Shown here in pieces: positions 57,215 to 64,000 of a DNA stretch of 64,000 nucleotides. The stretch is from contig NZ_WSSC01000003.1 of NCBI RefSeq assembly GCF_009792895.1, positions 310,001 through 374,000 on the forward strand. Direction: 5' to 3'. This DNA is from Pigmentibacter ruber (lineage in GTDB: Bacteria; Bdellovibrionota_B; Oligoflexia; Silvanigrellales; Silvanigrellaceae). The position numbers and the translations under genes were made by a program. The stretch's first letter is position 1. Every line of letters starts with the position of its first letter. The notes beneath the pieces were generated by a model that had not been told where the DNA came from, made no database searches, and saw only the letters and a list, made by a program, of their open reading frames with translations.

Positions 57215-57841
57215 ATGCAAGCAGATTTACCACCGCAAACTGATAAAATCCATGTCGAAGAAAAATACCCAATGGTGGATGATATATCAGCAAAATTAGT
57301 TCCTATTAGGAGTGAAAATCTAACTTTTCCTCGAACAATTTTTACTCTTGGTATTTATAATGAAGTTTTAACCGGCGCAACTGATACAAATTATGATGCT
57401 ACCGGCTATGGATTTTCTATGGGAATGTCACATAAGATTAGGGGGATGTGGAAAGGTGGATTAGATATTCGCTGGTCAGATTGGACTTCTAATCGTTCAG
57501 ATAATCCAGATTTAAGTCCCCTTTCAATTTATTCCAAGATAGAAGGAGCACCATCACTTAGTTTTTTATGGGGGAATAGTGTTGAAAAATATTTTCAACC
57601 TTTTTTTACTGGAGGTCTTGGTTATACATTATTTTTTAGCAGTCGTTCTTGGTCAGCGATTCAGTCAAGATCCTCTTTAGGTCAATTTTCTCTAACTTAT
57701 GGTGTAGGTTTTCGTGTTAAGCTTAGCAATTCGTTTGCAATTAATACCATTTTTGAAAATTGGCGCGGTATTCAAACTTCAGAATTTTCTGCTCAAATAT
57801 ATAGAATGGAGCTAGTTTTTGGTGATGTTGAGAATTATTAA
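57215..57841 (+). CDS. beta-barrel-like outer membrane protein (tentative)
   Basis: 208 residues. From residue ~40 the sequence alternates in the way of membrane beta-strands (RTIFTLGIYNEVLTG, GYGFSMGMSHKI, GGLDIRWSDW, FFTGGLGYTLFF, FSLTYGVGFRVKL), consistent with an eight-stranded barrel. No signal peptide is visible: the N-terminal ~35 residues are polar. An in-frame TGA precedes the ATG, so the start cannot be extended upstream. GAAAGAGA stands before the ATG. It overlaps the next gene, which does carry a signal peptide. Confidence 0.55.
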   Translation: MQADLPPQTDKIHVEEKYPMVDDISAKLVPIRSENLTFPRTIFTLGIYNEVLTGATDTNYDATGYGFSMGMSHKIRGMWKGGLDIRWSDWTSNRSDNPDLSPLSIYSKIEGAPSLSFLWGNSVEKYFQPFFTGGLGYTLFFSSRSWSAIQSRSSLGQFSLTYGVGFRVKLSNSFAINTIFENWRGIQTSEFSAQIYRMELVFGDVENY

Positions 57842-58481
57842 ATCTGTTATTTTATTAGTTACTTTAAGCTTTTCTCCAATATATTCACAAAAACTAATTA
57901 TTACAAATCCTGTAGGAAAGGCATTGCCTGAAGGATCGGTGGTTTTTAAAAATCGTTCTATTATGAGTTGTGGTCAAAAAACAGGTTTATCTGTTTATAC
58001 ATCCCTGGATATACAAGCTATTTTAAGTATTTCTAATCTATTATCGCAAGAAAAAATTCCTTTAACAACAAATTGGGATACTTTTACTCCAAGTTTTGCT
58101 TCAACTTCTTCCTCTTTAAATGAAAAAGATTACCTGACTTACTCTGCAGATGTGCAACGAATTATTTTTTTGTGTCTAACTTGGGATGAGAGTTACCGTT
58201 TAAAATTATTTAATATACCCATAGAAGCATTAGATGATATTTCTAATGAAGTAATAAAAAAGAAACCTTGGCAAAATTTACAGAAAGAGGTTTCAGAAAG
58301 AATAGATAATTTTTCTAAGTTTACAATACGAGATTTTGTACATCTTATCCTTAGAGCTAATACATTTTATTATGTTAGAGGAGGTTTAAATAAAAATCCA
58401 ACTTTATGGTCGACATCTTTTGTTTGGAAGGTTCCATCAACTGTGATAAATAAAAATTCTGAAAGTGAAAAAAATGAATAG
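57819..58481 (+). CDS. secreted protein of unknown function
   Basis: About 220 residues. Signal peptide (IIKSVILLVTLSFSPIYS) near the N-terminus. Mature part lacks a recognised domain. It has SIMSCGQKTGLSVYTS and KFTIRDFVHLILRANTFYYVRGG; the end is polar and charged (NKNSESEKNE). It overlaps the previous gene by 23 bases and the next by eight. A TTG, GTG and ATG compete for its start; the TTG at 57819 has GGAG at seven bases. Confidence 0.6.
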   Translation: MVMLRIIKSVILLVTLSFSPIYSQKLIITNPVGKALPEGSVVFKNRSIMSCGQKTGLSVYTSLDIQAILSISNLLSQEKIPLTTNWDTFTPSFASTSSSLNEKDYLTYSADVQRIIFLCLTWDESYRLKLFNIPIEALDDISNEVIKKKPWQNLQKEVSERIDNFSKFTIRDFVHLILRANTFYYVRGGLNKNPTLWSTSFVWKVPSTVINKNSESEKNE

Positions 58482-59055
58482 TAAAAATAACCATTTAATT
58501 ATTTACAAATGGAAAAATTCTTATCATAAAGTGACATTAGAGGATAACTTTTCTTTTCAAAACTTTAAAGATGAAATTATTACAAAAGATGAATTCAATT
58601 CTTTTATACCTTCTTCAAATTTAGCAGAAATAATGTTTAAATTAGCTGAAAATGATAGTTATATTTCTTCCTTAACTAATTTAAATAGTTTTGTTGAGAA
58701 AGTTTATCAAAATAAAAATGAAGAATATTTTAATTCAATTTTTCTTTATTTTGAAAATCAAAAATTAATTTCCTTTTTGAATGTTGTGATAAATTATGAT
58801 GTAGCTGAAATTGACTATATTTTTGCGAGTAGAGTGCATAGAGGAAAAGGAGTCGCAAATTTTTTACTAAATATATTTTTAAATGTCATGATTAAACAAG
58901 AAAATTATAAAAAAAATAAAGTCTTACTAGAAGTCGGTATAAATAATATTGGAGCTATAACATTTTATAAAAAATTTGATTTTAAACAGATTGCGACAAG
59001 AAAAAATTATTATAAGAATAATGAAGATGCAATTATCATGGAGAAAAGTTTGTGA
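58474..59055 (+). CDS. GNAT-family N-acetyltransferase
   Basis: About 193 residues. The C-terminal ~100 residues are a GNAT fold: VAEIDYIFASRVHRGKGVANFLL is motif A with the acetyl-CoA pyrophosphate loop (R-x-x-G-x-x/A), followed by EVGINNIGAITFYKKFDF. The position next to the sequence YKNNEDAIIMEKSL is typical of the family end, and RimI-like proteins fit the pattern. The start at the second ATG fits the eight-base overlap with the preceding gene. Substrate unknown. Confidence 0.8.
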   Translation: MNSKNNHLIIYKWKNSYHKVTLEDNFSFQNFKDEIITKDEFNSFIPSSNLAEIMFKLAENDSYISSLTNLNSFVEKVYQNKNEEYFNSIFLYFENQKLISFLNVVINYDVAEIDYIFASRVHRGKGVANFLLNIFLNVMIKQENYKKNKVLLEVGINNIGAITFYKKFDFKQIATRKNYYKNNEDAIIMEKSL

Positions 59056-60122
59056 AAGTAGGCATATTTCATACAGCTTTTTTGGGTGATTTAGTTCTTG
59101 CTAGTTTGTTAATAGAAGGTTTATATTTAGAGGGGCATGAAGTATTTTTAATAACAAAAAAATTAGCAGCACAATTTTATCAAGAGGATAAAAGATTAAA
59201 AAAAATTGTTATTGCTAATAAAAAAAGTGGATTTAAAAAAATAAGCTCTATTTTTGAAATTGCAAAAAATATTTCTGATTTAAAATTAGATATTTTGCTA
59301 GTTCCACATAAATCCATAACAACTTCTTTGATTGTGTGCTTAGCTAAGGTAAAAATTAAAGTTGGTTATAATGATACTGCATTGTCTATGATATATTCAG
59401 AGTTAAAAAATTTTGTGAAAGAAAAACATGAATGCTTGCGCTGTTTAGATATTGCACCAGAAGGTTTAATAAGCCATAAAACTAACGAAAAATTGCTTAA
59501 ATTAGCCCGTCCTGTTTTAACTGAAACAAAAAACTTGTTGGTTTTTTCTCAAAAAAACCCAAACTTTTTTAAAGATAAAAAGGAATTTTTTATTGTCTCG
59601 CCAGGTTCAGTTTGGGCAACTAAAAAATATCCTGCAAAACATTTTGCTAAATTAATTGAAGAAATATTAAGTTTAAACAAAAGCTTATTTTGCATTTTAG
59701 CTGGTGGTAAGCAAGACTATATTGATGTAAAAAATGTATTAAGTAATATAGGAAATAAGTTATTACTAGATAGAGTGATAGAAACAGCTTCTTATTTACC
59801 CCTGCAAGAATTTACAAATTTAGTTGCTAAAGCATCATTTGTAATAGCCAATGATTCAAGTCCTGTGCATATTGCTTCTGGTTTTAATATTCCCATTGTA
59901 AGTATTTATGGACCTACAACTTGGAAATTTGGTTTTTATCCAACTTCAGAAAAAAGTATATATATAAACTATAAAGACTCATTTGGGAATTTGTTACCCT
60001 GCCACCCTTGCTCTCCACATGGAACAAAACAATGTCCAAAAAAACATTTTAAATGCATGGAAGAGCTTTCTCCGTATATTTTGCTACAATCAGTTAAAAA
60101 GTTGGTGCCACAGTTTTTCTGA
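59052..60122 (+). CDS. glycosyltransferase family 9, ADP-heptose:LPS heptosyltransferase-like
   Basis: 356 residues, GTG start overlapping the GNAT gene by four bases. N-terminal GIFHTAFLGDLVLAS and C-terminal NDSSPVHIASGFNIPIVSIYG are the WaaF/WaaC GT9 motifs. By family it adds heptose to the LPS core on the inner membrane. The final ~55 residues contain a cysteine pair (CHPCSPHGTKQC) seen in heptosyltransferase II. It starts a cluster with a type III PKS. A role in LPS core synthesis is likely; a link with the PKS is inference. Confidence 0.85.
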   Translation: MKVGIFHTAFLGDLVLASLLIEGLYLEGHEVFLITKKLAAQFYQEDKRLKKIVIANKKSGFKKISSIFEIAKNISDLKLDILLVPHKSITTSLIVCLAKVKIKVGYNDTALSMIYSELKNFVKEKHECLRCLDIAPEGLISHKTNEKLLKLARPVLTETKNLLVFSQKNPNFFKDKKEFFIVSPGSVWATKKYPAKHFAKLIEEILSLNKSLFCILAGGKQDYIDVKNVLSNIGNKLLLDRVIETASYLPLQEFTNLVAKASFVIANDSSPVHIASGFNIPIVSIYGPTTWKFGFYPTSEKSIYINYKDSFGNLLPCHPCSPHGTKQCPKKHFKCMEELSPYILLQSVKKLVPQFF

Positions 60123-60132
60123 AGGTGGGTTT

Positions 60133-61332
60133 ATGCAATTCATATTATCTGATTTTCGCATTTTACGCCCTAAATATGAAGTTCCCCAAGCTGAAGGTTT
60201 GAATTGGATTTCTTTGGCGCATTCGTATGCTAAATTTATTGAAGGAAATATCAATAAATCAAATAGTAAAACGATGGATGAAATTTATAAGCAGGTTGCA
60301 AATATTTGTAATCGATTTGCCTGTAAGCCAGATAAGATTTCTAATAGAGGGACTTCAATTCAAGATTATTCCCATCAAGATTGGGAAAATATGCAATTAT
60401 TTGATTTTAAGAAATCCTTTGCAGGAGCAGGTATAAATGAACGGATGCAATTATTTTCAGCTGTTGTAGATGAAGTTTTTCAAATGTTTTACCAAGATAA
60501 TATGCTGGCACCTAAGCATATCGTGCATGTAAGTTGTACAGGCTATGTTTCCCCTTCGCCGGCGCAGAAAATTGTAGGACAAAAAAATTGGGGTGAAAAA
60601 ACTAAAGTAACACACGCATATCATATGGGCTGTTATGCTTCCCTGCCTGCACTCCGCATTGCGAATGGATTTTTATCTACAGATATTGAAAAATATACTG
60701 ATCTTTATTCTAAAAAAGATCCTTATTTAGATAGGGTAGATATTGTACATACTGAACTTTGTACCCTCCATTTTAATCCAAGTATTCATGATCCAAGTCA
60801 ATTTGTTATTCAAAGTTTATTTGCTGATGGATTTATTACATATTCAATTTTTAATAGTGAACATTATTTAAAAACAAGCAATGAAAAAGCTTTTCTTTTT
60901 TTAATTGATCATGAAGAAATTATTCCAAAAACAGAAGATGCAATGTCTTGGGAAGTTTCTGAATTTGGATTTTTTATGACTTTATCTGGGAAAGTTCCAA
61001 ATATTATATCAGAAAATATTGAAAGATTTTTAAATAAAATGTGTGCAAAGATTGGGCTCATTTTTAATGAAATAAAAGATTCGACTTTATTTGCTATCCA
61101 TCCAGGAGGATCTAAAATTATTCATTATATTCAAGAAATATTGCAATTGCCAAAAGAATCTATTCTCTATAGTGAGAATATATTATTTCAATATGGAAAC
61201 ATGTCTTCGGCTACGTTACCGCATATTTGGCAAAATATATTACAAGATTTTCCTGATCAAAATAAGTTAGTTATTAGTTTAGCTTTTGGGCCTGGTTTAA
61301 CGGTTTCAGGTTCTATAATGAGAGTAGTATGA
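60133..61332 (+). CDS. type III polyketide synthase (chalcone/stilbene-synthase-like)
   Basis: About 399 residues. The catalytic triad of type III PKS is complete: Cys167 (HMGCYASLPALRIA), His323 (AIHPGG) and Asn356 (GNMSSATLP). HVSCTGYVSPSP and the N-terminal LAHSYAKFI are family-like. It extends a CoA starter with malonyl-CoA to give an alkylresorcinol, pyrone or phloroglucinol. The frame continues upstream into the GT9 gene, but AAGGTGGG precedes the ATG used. Clustered with a membrane protein and methyltransferase, suggesting a lipid product. Confidence 0.9.
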   Translation: MQFILSDFRILRPKYEVPQAEGLNWISLAHSYAKFIEGNINKSNSKTMDEIYKQVANICNRFACKPDKISNRGTSIQDYSHQDWENMQLFDFKKSFAGAGINERMQLFSAVVDEVFQMFYQDNMLAPKHIVHVSCTGYVSPSPAQKIVGQKNWGEKTKVTHAYHMGCYASLPALRIANGFLSTDIEKYTDLYSKKDPYLDRVDIVHTELCTLHFNPSIHDPSQFVIQSLFADGFITYSIFNSEHYLKTSNEKAFLFLIDHEEIIPKTEDAMSWEVSEFGFFMTLSGKVPNIISENIERFLNKMCAKIGLIFNEIKDSTLFAIHPGGSKIIHYIQEILQLPKESILYSENILFQYGNMSSATLPHIWQNILQDFPDQNKLVISLAFGPGLTVSGSIMRVV

Positions 61333-61847
61333 CTTTTATCGATAAATTTTCAATTTTTTTAATGATTTTACAAGGCGTTGTCATGTTTTTTGATGAATTT
61401 TATTTTCATCAGAAAAGAAAACTACCAAGGTGGGAAAGAATAGGGCACCCGATTGACACATTTTTTTTCTTGTTATGTTATTTAGTTATTCTTTTTATGC
61501 CAATGACAAAAGCAACTATAATGTTGTATTTAATTTTTGCTACTTTTTCCTGTTTAATTATTATTAAAGATGAAGTTATTCATTTAAATAAGTGTACAGC
61601 ACTTGAGCAGTATTTACATGCAGTCTTATTTATTTTACATCCAATAATATTAATTATTTTATTTTTTACCTGGGGCTCAATTTCTGAAAACAAAACGGAA
61701 ATAATCTCATTCAGTAATTTAATTAATATAAACAATTTTGTAAAGTTTCAGTTTTATTTAGTTATACTATTTTTTATGTATCAAATAGTATATTGGAATT
61801 TTATATACAAGGATAAGAATATTAATGGAAAAATATCTTATAAATAA
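61329..61847 (+). CDS. integral membrane protein, partner of the type III PKS
   Basis: 172 residues with about four to five membrane segments. Conserved-looking charged residues sit inside hydrophobic parts: FFDEFYFHQKR, HPIDTFFFLL, KDEVIHLNKC and LEQYLHAVLFILHP, giving several His, Asp and Glu that could bind metal. The family is not recognised; metal-dependent membrane hydroxylases or methyltransferases use such sites, but this is speculation. It overlaps the PKS gene by four bases and the methyltransferase by 23 bases, so it is tightly coupled to both. Confidence 0.7.
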   Translation: MTFIDKFSIFLMILQGVVMFFDEFYFHQKRKLPRWERIGHPIDTFFFLLCYLVILFMPMTKATIMLYLIFATFSCLIIIKDEVIHLNKCTALEQYLHAVLFILHPIILIILFFTWGSISENKTEIISFSNLININNFVKFQFYLVILFFMYQIVYWNFIYKDKNINGKISYK

Positions 61848-62574
61848 TGAAATTTATAAAGACTTAAACGAACAATGGTATACAGGGAAAAATTATGTTG
61901 CATTACTAAGAAGTGAAGCAAAGCTAAGAAATCCTTGGATAAAATTACAAATAAAAAATAATTTTTTAGAGACTAAATTTTGTAGTATTTTGGATGTTGG
62001 TTGTGGTGGAGGGCTTTTAGCAAATGATTTAGCTGAGATAAGCGACAACGTAACTGGAATTGATATTTTTGAAGAGTCATTAATCACTGCAAGAAAGTAT
62101 AATAGACAAAAAAATGTTAATTATTTGAAAGGTAATGCTCTTGCCCTGCCCTTTGCAAATGAAACGTTTGATGTTGTTTGTATTTTAGATGTGCTTGAAC
62201 ACGTTGATAATTATCAACTTGCTCTCAAAGAAGCTGTTAGGGTAGTGAAAAAGAGTGGGTTTATCTTTTTTCATACATTTAACAGAAATTTATTTACAAA
62301 ATACTTTGTCATTAAAGCTATGGAATGGTTTGTCAAAGAAACACCTAAAAATTTACATGTTCATCATTTATTTATTAAACCTAGTGAGTTAACGTTCGAA
62401 TTGAAAAAATTAAATTGTAATTTAATAGAAATGAAAGGTTTAAATCCCTCCTTTACTTTTAAAAATATCGTAAAATTAATTTGCAAAAAAGAAGTGGATG
62501 AAAATTTTAAATTTACATTTTCTAAATTTCTCCATGCAGGATATATAGGATATTGCAGAAAATCTGGAGACTAA
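61825..62574 (+). CDS. class I SAM-dependent methyltransferase, UbiG-like
   Basis: 249 residues. SAM motif I (SILDVGCGGGLLANDLA), acidic ribose ligand (VTGIDIFEES), and motif II (VVCILDVLEHVDN) match UbiG/UbiE-type O- or C-methyltransferases. A C-terminal part with HLFIKPSELTFEL resembles UbiG. It overlaps the membrane-protein gene by 23 bases and closes the PKS run, so O-methylation of the polyketide is the likely role. Its stop overlaps the chemoreceptor stop on the other strand by four bases. Confidence 0.85.
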   Translation: MEKYLINNEIYKDLNEQWYTGKNYVALLRSEAKLRNPWIKLQIKNNFLETKFCSILDVGCGGGLLANDLAEISDNVTGIDIFEESLITARKYNRQKNVNYLKGNALALPFANETFDVVCILDVLEHVDNYQLALKEAVRVVKKSGFIFFHTFNRNLFTKYFVIKAMEWFVKETPKNLHVHHLFIKPSELTFELKKLNCNLIEMKGLNPSFTFKNIVKLICKKEVDENFKFTFSKFLHAGYIGYCRKSGD

Positions 62575-64000
62575 GCTTGACCCATAATATAGCCTTGAAT
62601 TTCTTTTGTAGTTTGTAAAAGCATTTCCCCTTGTTCAACCATTTTATTTGCAGTATTAGATGTTTCTGTTGCAGAAGTTTGATTTCTTTGCGTCGTTCTA
62701 TCTATCTCAGTCATTGCTGTTGTAATTTGTCTTACACCAATTTCTTGTTCCTTTGTAGCAGAAGAAATTTGTTCAATGGCAGTGACCATGTTTATAATAT
62801 CTTCAGAAATTTTTACGAAAGATTCTTGTACTTCTGTAGTAACTTGTTTGCCGTCTGAAATTCTACCTGTAGTAACACTTAGTATTTTATTTACTTCTTC
62901 CTGACTTTTTACAATCAAATCTTGTATTTCTTTCGCGGATTTTCCACTTACTTTTGCTAAATTTCCAACTTCTTCTGCCACCACAGCAAAACCTTTTCCA
63001 TATTCACCTGCTCGGGCTGATTCAATAGAAGCATTTAATGATAGTAATTCTGTTTTTGAAACAATATCATTGATAACAGAAGTTTTTGCATGAATTTGAT
63101 TGATAATTTGGGCGATATTTTGCAATTGATTATTTGATTCCTGAATTGTGTCCATACTAGTCATAAGTTTTTTCATAGTGGACATATTATCTTCTGCTTT
63201 TTTAGATGCTTCTTTAGCTACTTCTGCTGATTGTTGTGCATTTTCGGAGGTTTTATTTACCATGCTGGTAATCTGGTTGATTGCTGCTGTTGTTTGATGG
63301 ACAGAAGCCGCTTGGGCAGAAACAGATTCTGTTAACACTTTTGAATTATTCATCAAGGTATTTGCTATTTCCATGGTACCATTTCCTTGATTTTTTAAAC
63401 TCACTAAAGACTTTTGAATATCCTTAGATAACTTAACAATTGAAATTATAATTGCAATTGAAATTAATACAGATACAACTAAAACAACTGACATAGTAAT
63501 AATAGTAATACTTGTTAAGTTTTCACCTTTCATTGTGGAGTCTTTTCCACCTTTTATATTAAATTTTTCTTCTTTGCCAAGGGTTTCTAAAAAGTTAAAT
63601 AAGGCTGGTCTGCCTACTTTATAGTAATGATTTAATGCTTCAAGCCCCCTTCTTTCTTTTACTAAATCTAACTCTTGATTTAAAGAAGTTAAATATTCTT
63701 TATAAGTAGCCAAAGTATCTTCATATAGCTTTTCCTCCCCTGGTGATATAAGGGGCTTATAGTCAACAAATGATTTATCAATGGCAGCTTTAAATTTATT
63801 AATATCTTCTATATTTGCTACATACTTGTCTCTTTGGCCAGCTATACTATCTGCAATAACAAGGACAACCCGTCTTGATAAATTACCAATGGTGACATTT
63901 AAATCAGAAAAAGCAGCAATACTTGGCATCCAACTTAAGCCTGTTTCACTTGCATATTCTTGGGTTTTTTTGATCATAAACATACAATACAAACAAGCAA
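62571..64000 (-). CDS. methyl-accepting chemotaxis protein, N-terminus beyond the window
   Basis: About 476 residues visible; the N-terminal membrane segment lies past the window end. What is seen: a four-helix-bundle (4HB_MCP) periplasmic ligand domain (SWMPSIAAFSDLNVTIGNL), a membrane segment (ITIITMSVVLVVSVLISIAIIISIV) near residue 170, then a long coiled-coil signalling domain with the conserved tip ASIESARAGEYGKGFAVVAEEVGNLAK. It signals to CheA through CheW. Frame remains open to the window edge, so the first TTG seen is not taken as the start. Confidence 0.92.
   Translation of the reverse strand, partial: ACLYCMFMIKKTQEYASETGLSWMPSIAAFSDLNVTIGNLSRRVVLVIADSIAGQRDKYVANIEDINKFKAAIDKSFVDYKPLISPGEEKLYEDTLATYKEYLTSLNQELDLVKERRGLEALNHYYKVGRPALFNFLETLGKEEKFNIKGGKDSTMKGENLTSITIITMSVVLVVSVLISIAIIISIVKLSKDIQKSLVSLKNQGNGTMEIANTLMNNSKVLTESVSAQAASVHQTTAAINQITSMVNKTSENAQQSAEVAKEASKKAEDNMSTMKKLMTSMDTIQESNNQLQNIAQIINQIHAKTSVINDIVSKTELLSLNASIESARAGEYGKGFAVVAEEVGNLAKVSGKSAKEIQDLIVKSQEEVNKILSVTTGRISDGKQVTTEVQESFVKISEDIINMVTAIEQISSATKEQEIGVRQITTAMTEIDRTTQRNQTSATETSNTANKMVEQGEMLLQTTKEIQGYIMGQA

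Noticed and set aside
1..64000. tRNA genes, rRNA, CRISPR arrays, insertion sequences
   Set aside because: No tRNA T-loop/acceptor pairs, spaced direct repeats or transposase reading frames were found on either strand by reading.

Overview
The window is AT-rich, densely coded chromosomal DNA of a Gram-negative, diderm bacterium. It encodes many Sec or lipoprotein signal peptides, an LPS-heptosyltransferase-like enzyme, an NtrY/NtrX pair, a TatA protein, a methyl-accepting chemotaxis protein and a class A RNase P RNA. Low GC, a fused glycyl-tRNA synthetase, a stand-alone bactofilin, a type III polyketide synthase cluster and a large-clostridial-toxin-like protein suggest the Bdellovibrionota/Oligoflexia, perhaps a Silvanigrella/Spirobacillus relative. 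That placement is inference; no 16S or tRNA gene is present to settle it.

Layout. 0-8 kb: 3' end of isocitrate dehydrogenase, a DUF5924/DUF2914 membrane protein, a YkgJ-type cysteine-cluster protein, methionine aminopeptidase, then ntrY-ntrX coupled to a flippase-like membrane protein. 8-14 kb: a single-gene unit for a small unknown protein with a near-perfect Shine-Dalgarno and its own terminator, small envelope proteins including a pilus-N-like protein and TatA, a CbpA-type DnaJ and a degenerate lytic transglycosylase lipoprotein. 14-20 kb: CheY-like regulator, Gdx/SugE exporter, two divergent acyl-CoA dehydrogenases flanking a palindromic candidate operator, ribH-nusB, and a PilZ protein. 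20-35 kb is accessory in character: a PPM1/LCMT-type methyltransferase, a DUF1338 dioxygenase, a serine-hydrolase lipoprotein, the 2176-residue toxin-like protein, a SWIM-SNF2 helicase and a transpeptidase PBP. 35-45 kb: bactofilin, heme A synthase, a polytopic membrane protein, trypsin-like lipoprotein, ferredoxin, enoyl-CoA hydratase, a SurA-N/DsbA-like protein, a TPR-like protein, metK and rnpB. 45.7-46.8 kb is a gene-poor kilobase ending in a possible attenuator. 46.8-54.8 kb: glyQS fusion, ribF, ppk1 and ppx, tightly spaced. 54.8-64 kb: surface proteins, rnhA, a GNAT enzyme, a GT9 glycosyltransferase, type III polyketide synthase, membrane protein and methyltransferase in one overlapping run, then a chemoreceptor cut by the window edge.

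The outstanding item is the toxin-like protein on the minus strand at 23.5-30.0 kb. It has the domain order of clostridial TcdA/TcdB: glycosyltransferase with DxD, a cysteine-protease-like domain, and a hydrophobic pore/translocation region. It differs in having a lipoprotein-like signal sequence, in lacking C-terminal CROP repeats, and in having lost the catalytic histidine of the autoprotease while keeping the cysteine. No TcdE-like holin or TcdR-like sigma factor is adjacent. The second region of interest is the overlapping GT9/type III PKS/membrane protein/methyltransferase run, which looks like a lipid or aromatic polyketide pathway.
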